Shown here: in pieces, positions 48,875 to 53,568 of the stretch
How the letters are laid out: every line of letters starts with the position of its first letter
Position numbering within the stretch: position 1 is the first letter of the stretch
The notes under the pieces: generated by a model
What the model was told of the DNA's origin: nothing
What the model saw: only the letters and a program-made list of their open reading frames with translations
Databases searched by the model: none
Program-made: the position numbers and the translations under genes
NCBI GenBank assembly: GCA_944381485.1
Contig: CALWLI010000014.1
Span: 1 to 53,568, forward strand
Length of the DNA: 53,568 nt
From: an uncultured Lachnospiraceae bacterium
GTDB lineage: Bacteria > Bacillota > Clostridia > Lachnospirales > Lachnospiraceae
Direction of reading: 5' to 3'

Positions 48875-48897
48875 TAAAAGAAAACTACTGTCCTCAA
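48874..48897 (-). CDS. Leader peptide 1 (MRTVVFF) of the ABC-F gene
   Basis: Seven codons from TTG 48897, with AGAGGT 8 bases upstream, to TAA 48874-48876. It resembles the very short drug-sensing leader peptides of inducible ribosome-protection genes, in which a stalled ribosome prevents terminator formation. Confidence 0.55.
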   Translation of the reverse strand: MRTVVFF

Positions 48898-48937
48898 TTT
48901 TTTGTACCTCTGTGTAAATATTGCTTAAGCTGAAATG

Positions 48938-48965
48938 ATTATACCGGAATACAGGATTTTTACAA
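48938..48965 (-). promoter_or_regulatory. Promoter of the ABC-F gene
   Basis: TTGTAA (complement of 48960-48965), 16-bp spacer and perfect TATAAT (complement of 48938-48943). The leader from here to the ABC-F start is about 190 bases. Confidence 0.82.
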
Positions 48966-48979
48966 GTGTTTTGTCGAAC

Positions 48980-49561
48980 TTAGGCTCCCATCTCCGAATT
49001 GATGTCATCCTCCGAGGCCTGCATGGCGCAAAGAGTCCTCTCCAAGAGCTCGTCAAGGCTCCAATTAAGGCGCTCCGCTCCCTCCCTTATGGTATCTCTC
49101 GAGCAGCCTGCGGCAAATCTCTTGTCCTTGAACTTCTTCTTTAAGGAGGAGAGCTCCATGTCCTTCGTGCTCTTTGAGGGGCGCATCTTTGCGGCAGCCC
49201 AGATAAGTCCTGTCAGCTCGTCCGCGGCAAAAAGCACCTTCTCCATCTCAAGCTCAGGCTCCACATCAGAGCAGATCCCGTAGCCGTGGGAGCAGACAGC
49301 ATGTATAAGCTCAGGCTCGGCCTGAACTTCATCAAGAAGCTCCGGAGCCTTTTTGCAGTGCTCCTCGGGGTAAAGCTCGAAATCTATGTCGTGGAGTATC
49401 CCCACTGTCTCCCAGAAATCCGCCTCGTCCCCGTGTCCCAGCTCCTTTGCATACCAATTCATCACCTTTCCCACAGTGATGCCGTGCTGAAGGTGAAAGG
49501 GCTCCTTATTATATTTTTTAAGAAGCTCTATGGCCTCTTCTCTCTTTATATGTGTCTGCAT
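48980..49561 (-). CDS. HD-domain phosphohydrolase-like protein
   Basis: 193 residues, ATG 49561 with GGGAGGAG upstream. Metal-binding HD pair in ETVGILHDIDFE, with an earlier His (LQHGITVGKVMNWY) and later HAVCSHGYG and AADELTGLI, the HDIG-type set. Family members with this exact layout are common in clostridia and act as phosphohydrolases on nucleotides; substrate unknown. Confidence 0.88.
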   Translation of the reverse strand: MQTHIKREEAIELLKKYNKEPFHLQHGITVGKVMNWYAKELGHGDEADFWETVGILHDIDFELYPEEHCKKAPELLDEVQAEPELIHAVCSHGYGICSDVEPELEMEKVLFAADELTGLIWAAAKMRPSKSTKDMELSSLKKKFKDKRFAAGCSRDTIREGAERLNWSLDELLERTLCAMQASEDDINSEMGA

Positions 49562-49629
49562 TTTCTTCTCCTCCCGGAATCCGTCAGTTTTAAAATATAT
49601 TATACCGCATTTAAAATATTTTTGCAGGA

Positions 49630-50190
49630 TCAGTCCTCAGCCCTTTTGTATAAGAGGGGCTCGTCGTAGCCGAAAGTGCGCTTTCCGTTCACCTCTATGA
49701 TCTCGGAAACCTCAAGGACCTCCTTTGAGAACCTCTCAAAAAGCGTAAATCTCATCACAGGACTGAACATGCTGACGCTTCCTCCCTCCCATATGCCGTC
49801 CTTTAATTCATATAAAGCGGGAGTAAACTTCTCCGAAAGCTTGAGAGAGTTGAAGGAAAGTTCCCCCAGGTTCTCATAGGTGAAGCTCTTTTTGTCATAG
49901 CCCTCCGGCATTTCATAGGAGCTTAGTTTTACCTTTCCCTCCTCCTCGGTAAAGAGGAAGAGATGAGGCATGGCGTTTGTGTTTTCCCCCACAGTGTAAT
50001 AGCTCTCCTCAAGGACAAATGCTCCTGAAAAGCCCGCAGGAAGATCCTTTATCCTGTCGTTTATGACTGTGTTTACGTGTCTTGCAAGGGGAAATTTCTC
50101 CACACCCTTCTTTTTCATCTCCTCATACTGCTCCCTGTTGTCAAAGCTTCCGCAAAGTATATCTGTAAATTCTCTGATCCTGTCTGTCAT
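49630..50190 (-). CDS. Uncharacterised protein with CpeT/CpcT-like features
   Basis: 186 residues. Opens FTDILCGSFDNREQYEEMKKKG, then FPLARHVNTVINDRIKDLPAGFSGAFVLEESYY; the G-x-F-x-N-x-x-Q pattern and Y-V/E-E-S-Y-Y strand recall the CpeT/CpcT lipocalin-like family of phycobiliprotein lyases. The organism suggested by the rest of the window is not photosynthetic, so if the fold is right the ligand must differ. No signal peptide. Between the HD protein and the transglutaminase gene with short gaps. Family assignment tentative. Confidence 0.55.
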   Translation of the reverse strand: MTDRIREFTDILCGSFDNREQYEEMKKKGVEKFPLARHVNTVINDRIKDLPAGFSGAFVLEESYYTVGENTNAMPHLFLFTEEEGKVKLSSYEMPEGYDKKSFTYENLGELSFNSLKLSEKFTPALYELKDGIWEGGSVSMFSPVMRFTLFERFSKEVLEVSEIIEVNGKRTFGYDEPLLYKRAED

Positions 50191-50207
50191 GATGTCTTTC
50201 CTTTCTT

Positions 50208-51797
50208 TTATATGTAGCTGACCTCAAAGGTCAGGATAAGGTAATTCTTCCTCTTGCCGTCCACATATCTGAATTTCTTCTCTACCGTAAGGCTGCACGA
50301 TTCAACTCCGTCGCATCTCTCCACTCTCTGTATAGTGGATTCCTCGTTAATACCGCTTGCAAGGTCAAAGAGTATGACAAAGTTCTCTCTCCTCTCCTCA
50401 CACATATCGGGGATGATATCGTGGGTATCGTATTCCCTTGTGGCGACTATGGCGCCGTCATCCACATAGCTCTGATAAATCTCGTCGTACTTTTCCACTT
50501 CCTCGTTGAAATCCGCATCCTCGGCCTCATCCACCTCGCTGCTCCTAAGTGTCTTTCCTGTGTTCAGATAATATCTCACAGAGTCGCTTCCGTATTTCCG
50601 ACTGTTGCACTTTATGGAATCAGGGCTCCAGGTCTCATGAGACCTTTCCTTCCTTATCTCGCTGTCGGTGAGATTTATATATTTATTTCTCAGATTTCCG
50701 AAGCCGTAGCCATTGTTTCCCAGAGGGTCCTCGAAGGTCACGTCCACATGATACCAGTCTCCGTCTATCTTTACTATATTCCATGCATGAAAATTATTGT
50801 ACACGTATCTCACGTCAAGGCCGCAGGCCTTTGCTGTCTGAAGGAATGCGTCCGCATATCCCGCGCACTGAGCCTCGCCGTTTACTATGCAGCTGTAGGC
50901 TGTGGCACATTCCCAGCCGTCCTCCGACCGGTATTTACAGTTTTCAACAAGCCACTCTATTATCTTTATCTCCTTGGCAAGATCGCTCATGTCATCCGTA
51001 ATATACTCATCCATGAAATCCGAGATGGCGTCATCCACATCCGCCTTCTCATCAGCGCTCATCATGCCGTAGTTCCCCGTGCGGGCGTCATTTGCAGCAT
51101 GGGAAACAGAGCGGTCCGAGGAGTAGGAGCTTTCGGAGCTGCCTGAGCCTCCCCCGCCCGAATTCGTGTCCTCATTGTCAACGTATACTTCGGTCCTATT
51201 ATTCCCGTCAGGGCCTGCCCCGTTTTCAGTGCCTACAGGGTTCCCCTCCATGTCAAAGGTCTGCGTAGATGAGATGCCTCTCCCGGCCTCATAGTGCTGA
51301 TTTCCGGATGCGTCCACCCATGCTCCCGAGGCGTCCACGGTATATCCGTCAGGTGTGGTTCCGGACACGGCCATAGCTCCGCCATCCGCGGGGTCAAGAT
51401 AATAGCATTTTCCGTCTATCCACTGCCAGCCCGTGAGCATGGCCCCTCTTGGTCCTCCTACTCTGGTATCAAAGAAATACCACTTGCCGTCCTTAAGGAG
51501 CCAGCCTGTCTTCATGGAGCCTTGGGGCGCCCCCTCCTCAGGCTGCAGATAGTACCATCTGCCACCGTCGTTTACATCCTGAAACCACCCGGTAAGCATG
51601 AGTCCGTTTTCGTCGGTGCGGTAATAAGTCCCACCGTCGTCTATCCAGGTGGAGCAAGTATATCCTCCGTCATAGTTGAGATATTTCCAGCCTCCGCCTA
51701 CGACTACCCAAAATCCCGAAGCCGCCAAAGCCTCCCCCGCCATGACGGCTGATATAAGAAGTGACGCTGCCACTGCGGTCATTCTCTTTTTCTTCAT
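50208..51797 (-). CDS. Secreted wall-binding transglutaminase-like protein
   Basis: 529 residues from ATG 51797, with AAGGAGGT 7 bases upstream. Signal peptide (MKKKRMTAVAASLLISAVMAG, cleavage near ALA-AS). Residues about 30-165 are choline-binding/CW_1-type aromatic-glycine repeats (GWFQD..GGRWYYLQ, GWLLKDGKWYFFD, GWQWIDGKCYYLD), which bind wall glycans. A Ser/Gly linker follows. Residues about 245-385 are a transglutaminase-like cysteine protease fold with the triad Cys311 (AQCAGYADAF), His337 (FHAWNIVKI) and Asp352 (YHVDVTFEDP). The tail is beta-rich and resembles part of the damaged neighbour. A LicD protein in the window could supply phosphocholine for its binding repeats. It may cross-link or process surface proteins. 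Confidence 0.92.
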   Translation of the reverse strand: MKKKRMTAVAASLLISAVMAGEALAASGFWVVVGGGWKYLNYDGGYTCSTWIDDGGTYYRTDENGLMLTGWFQDVNDGGRWYYLQPEEGAPQGSMKTGWLLKDGKWYFFDTRVGGPRGAMLTGWQWIDGKCYYLDPADGGAMAVSGTTPDGYTVDASGAWVDASGNQHYEAGRGISSTQTFDMEGNPVGTENGAGPDGNNRTEVYVDNEDTNSGGGGSGSSESSYSSDRSVSHAANDARTGNYGMMSADEKADVDDAISDFMDEYITDDMSDLAKEIKIIEWLVENCKYRSEDGWECATAYSCIVNGEAQCAGYADAFLQTAKACGLDVRYVYNNFHAWNIVKIDGDWYHVDVTFEDPLGNNGYGFGNLRNKYINLTDSEIRKERSHETWSPDSIKCNSRKYGSDSVRYYLNTGKTLRSSEVDEAEDADFNEEVEKYDEIYQSYVDDGAIVATREYDTHDIIPDMCEERRENFVILFDLASGINEESTIQRVERCDGVESCSLTVEKKFRYVDGKRKNYLILTFEVSYI

Positions 51798-51844
51798 TAT
51801 GCAGACCTCCTTCATAATTTATGTTTCGATCTCAAAAACATCCT

Positions 51845-52565
51845 TTATACCTTAGTCTTTTTCTCCACTGTTATGTCAAGCTCTATGTCTCCCTCCTGAA
51901 GCATTATAACCGTAAGTCCCGTATACTGAGCCTTTCCCTTAAGCACCTCGCAGTTATCTTCCGCAGGATATATCTGCCGGTATCCCTCAGGGATCTCTGC
52001 GGATATAGTCTCTCTGTTCTCCGCCTTCTCCTCCTGAGTCTCTATGATCTCTCCTGTCTCGCTGTCTATAAAATTAAAGCAGTAATCGTATTTTTTGCCT
52101 TTGCCCTCGGAATAGGAAAGTCTTCCGTCCCCCTGTCCGTACATCCGCTTTGACGCATCTGTTCCCTTTGTGAGGAGGAGCTTGAATTCCCATCTTAAAA
52201 TGTCTTTATATTCAGAGTTTATCTTTTGGTTTACGATCGCCTCTATCTCATCGTTAAGGTCATATATCTTAAGAGAGTCCTTGGTCACCGACCCGTCATA
52301 CTTGGCGGGGTACTTTACGATGACATTGTAGCTATTCTCCCTGTTATCTATACACTCCCTGAGATACTCGATGACCTCCTCAGCTGCCTCGGAAGAACCG
52401 GTATAAGCTATAACTTTGTCCGCACTTTCATATATGGCGTCTGACCTCTCCTCAAAGGAGCTGTCAAGACCTGTCTCCACCTCCCCTGTATCCATATAAT
52501 TTGCCACAGCCTTGGGTCCGTATTTTACGCCGTCAGCCTTTGTGGATGTGGGGCTCCATTCGTGG
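51845..52565 (-). pseudogene. 5'-truncated paralogue of the wall transglutaminase
   Basis: An open frame of about 240 codons that begins, just inside a 45-bp repeat, with HEWSPTSTKADGVKYGPKAV, matching HETWSPDSIKCNSRKYGSDSV of the intact protein downstream of its catalytic domain. It continues with acidic beta-rich sequence to a stop 48 bases before the intact gene. Signal peptide, wall repeats and catalytic domain are missing. The open frame extends upstream through the repeats (52566-52726) but only as a repetitive 15-residue artefact, and no start with a ribosome binding site exists. Confidence 0.75.
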
Positions 52566-52700
52566 TGAATTATCAGCGAAATCCGACATTGGATTTGCCC
52601 TCGATGGAGGTGAATTGTCAGCGAAATCCGACGTTGGATTTGCCTCCGATGGAGGTGAATTATCAGCGAAATCCGACATTGGATTTGCCCTCGATGGAGG
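52566..52700. repeat. Three 45-bp tandem repeats at the truncation point
   Basis: Units 52566-52610, 52611-52655 and 52656-52700; units 1 and 3 are identical, unit 2 differs at a few positions. Each contains the small inverted repeat AAATCC(N6)GGATTT, flanked by GC on both sides. Confidence 0.95.
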
Positions 52701-52854
52701 AGCTTTGCAGAATAAGATACTTGCAAAGTAAGATATTTTGTAAATAGCCTGCCTCGGGATCCGGAAAATCAGGCTTGCTTATCTGATTTTCGAGTTTGCT
52801 GAATTTCGGGCTTATTTATCTGATTTGGGATTTTATTTTGATTATATATCGTCT

Positions 52855-52928
52855 TAATTATTTATGCCAGCTTGAATATTTATGTCGGCTTGATTATTTA
52901 TGCCAGCTTGATTATTTATGTCGGCTTG
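52855..52928. repeat. Four 18-19-bp repeats alternating two versions
   Basis: ATTATTTATGCCAGCTTG and ATTATTTATGTCGGCTTG alternate (A-B-A-B), the last followed by CTCATTTATATGAG. Just upstream, GCTTATCTGATTTTCG and GCTTATTTATCTGATT form another loose pair. Between 52929 and 53134 only degenerate AT-rich words (ATAGATGA, GGCGTATGTA) are seen; no gene. Confidence 0.8.
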
Positions 52929-53134
52929 CTCATTTATATGAGTAGGCCGATTTTTTCTGCTTTAATTTCAATGGCCTGCCAGCGGATACATCGGCGTATG
53001 TAGGCGTATGTAGTTGCAGATGGGATTAGCCATAGATGACATCTATAGCCATAGGAGGCATATATAGTAATAGATGAGAGCGATAGGCGCAGATGAGGTA
53101 TGTATACATGGACAACGTCTGTTTCAAGGCCTTT

Positions 53135-53432
53135 GCAAAGAAAATTTGCCTTTTCACCTTTTTCTTTGCTTACTTCCGGGCGCTTGTGCAAAGAAATTTT
53201 ATCTTTTTCGCATTTTCTTTGCTCGCATATGAGGTGCTTAGCCAAGATTTTTTTCTTTTTCACATTTTATTTGCTAACATACGAGACATTCAGCCAAGAT
53301 TTTTGAGAATTTTGCATTTTTCTTTGCTCTCTTTCATGCCTTACAGCAAAGATTTTTCTGTTTTTTATTATTTCTTGGCTTAATTCCTCCTGTTTAAGCA
53401 AAGAAATTTTTAATTTCACTTATTTTCTTTGC
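53135..53432. repeat. Array 2: six palindrome-ended elements, inverted relative to array 1
   Basis: Elements start at 53135, 53188, 53241, 53293, 53346 and 53398 (steps 52-53), each 34-35 nt, beginning GCAAAGA or GCCAAGA and ending TCTTTGC or TCTTGGC, with 18-nt spacers. The interior is T-rich on +, whereas array 1 is A-rich on +, so the unit is in reverse orientation. Reverse-complement spacers resemble those of array 1 (ACAAGCGCCCGGAAGTAA). Confidence 0.92.
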
Positions 53433-53487
53433 TCATTTGGGAGTAAAGTCCAAAATTGTGTGTAAATTACCTTTAGGTACTTTTTAA

Positions 53488-53568
53488 TTAGGCTGCAAGC
53501 AATTTTTGTTGTTCAAGGGCGATTCGAGAGAGCTCGGGGATCCTTTCTTCCACCTCCTTGCCGACCTT
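53488..53568 (-). CDS. C-terminal end of an unidentified gene
   Basis: The last 26 codons (..EEVEERIPELSRIALEQ.., ending KLLAA) and TAA 53488-53490; the rest lies right of the window. The frame is open to the edge and has normal amino-acid composition. No family recognised. Array 2 begins 55 bases beyond its stop. Confidence 0.5.
   Translation of the reverse strand, partial: KVGKEVEERIPELSRIALEQQKLLAA

Noticed and set aside
52501-52731. + strand frames with repeated GELSAKSD-type residues
   Set aside because: They are translations of the 45-bp tandem repeat and have no start signal or neighbouring coding sequence.

Overview
The window looks like the chromosome of an anaerobic Gram-positive member of the Clostridia, probably Lachnospiraceae-like. 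The evidence is the gene set: Flp/Tad pilus genes with DUF5702 and DUF6382 partners, DUF4250, DUF5684, YlmH, a NifS/IscU/Rrf2 iron-sulfur set, rubredoxin, a YtrA-type GntR regulator, an Lsa-like ABC-F protein and choline-binding-type wall repeats. AAGGAGG-type ribosome binding sites and frequent TTG/GTG starts fit this. No genus can be named from sequence alone. Only the left-edge fragment and one GntR regulator are on the + strand; every other gene is on the - strand. No rRNA, tRNA, CRISPR or intact insertion sequence was seen.

Layout: 1-2720 holds a barrel-enzyme fragment, a GntR/UTRA regulator and a tandem nucleoside hydrolase with a degenerate first copy. 2845-5870 is a P-type cation ATPase with a full promoter, a yybP-ykoY-type (Mn2+) riboswitch and an intrinsic terminator in its leader. 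5958-18769 is surface-glycan biosynthesis (GtrB-like GT2, LicD, CDP-sugar genes rfbH, rfbG, rfbF, a GT-C-like membrane protein), interrupted by rubredoxin, iscU, nifS, an IscR-like Rrf2 regulator and a patatin. RfbH-type enzymes themselves carry an Fe-S cluster. 18879-22272 is a ytrA-type regulator with an ABC exporter. 22340-28415 has ylmH, a 1313-residue multi-domain glycosyltransferase and a Wzt-like ATPase with no permease partner in view. 28439-30896 holds small housekeeping genes. 30952-36988 is a LacI-controlled sugar ABC operon with an unexpected RarA-C-like protein. 37022-46943 is a Tad pilus operon. 47122-48965 is an Lsa-like ABC-F gene with an attenuator leader and two overlapping leader ORFs. 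48980-53568 has an HD protein, a CpeT-like protein, a secreted wall-bound transglutaminase, a 5'-truncated relative of it, and repeats.

Most unusual features: (1) two arrays (13033-13693 and 53135-53432, opposite orientation) of 34/35-nt elements ending in GC(C/A)AAGA and TCTT(G/T)GC, separated by 17-18-nt spacers, period about 52.3 bp, close to five helical turns. (2) A 30-bp inverted repeat (29/30) bracketing the start of a Tad pseudopilin gene; inversion would swap a 37-residue N-terminus for Met-Ser, which looks like a phase switch. (3) A pseudoenzyme-enzyme fusion of two nucleoside hydrolase domains. (4) Short tandem repeats that include the stop codons of the ATPase and rfbG and a 32-bp repeat that grows into the licD coding sequence, suggesting a genome prone to small tandem duplications at gene ends.
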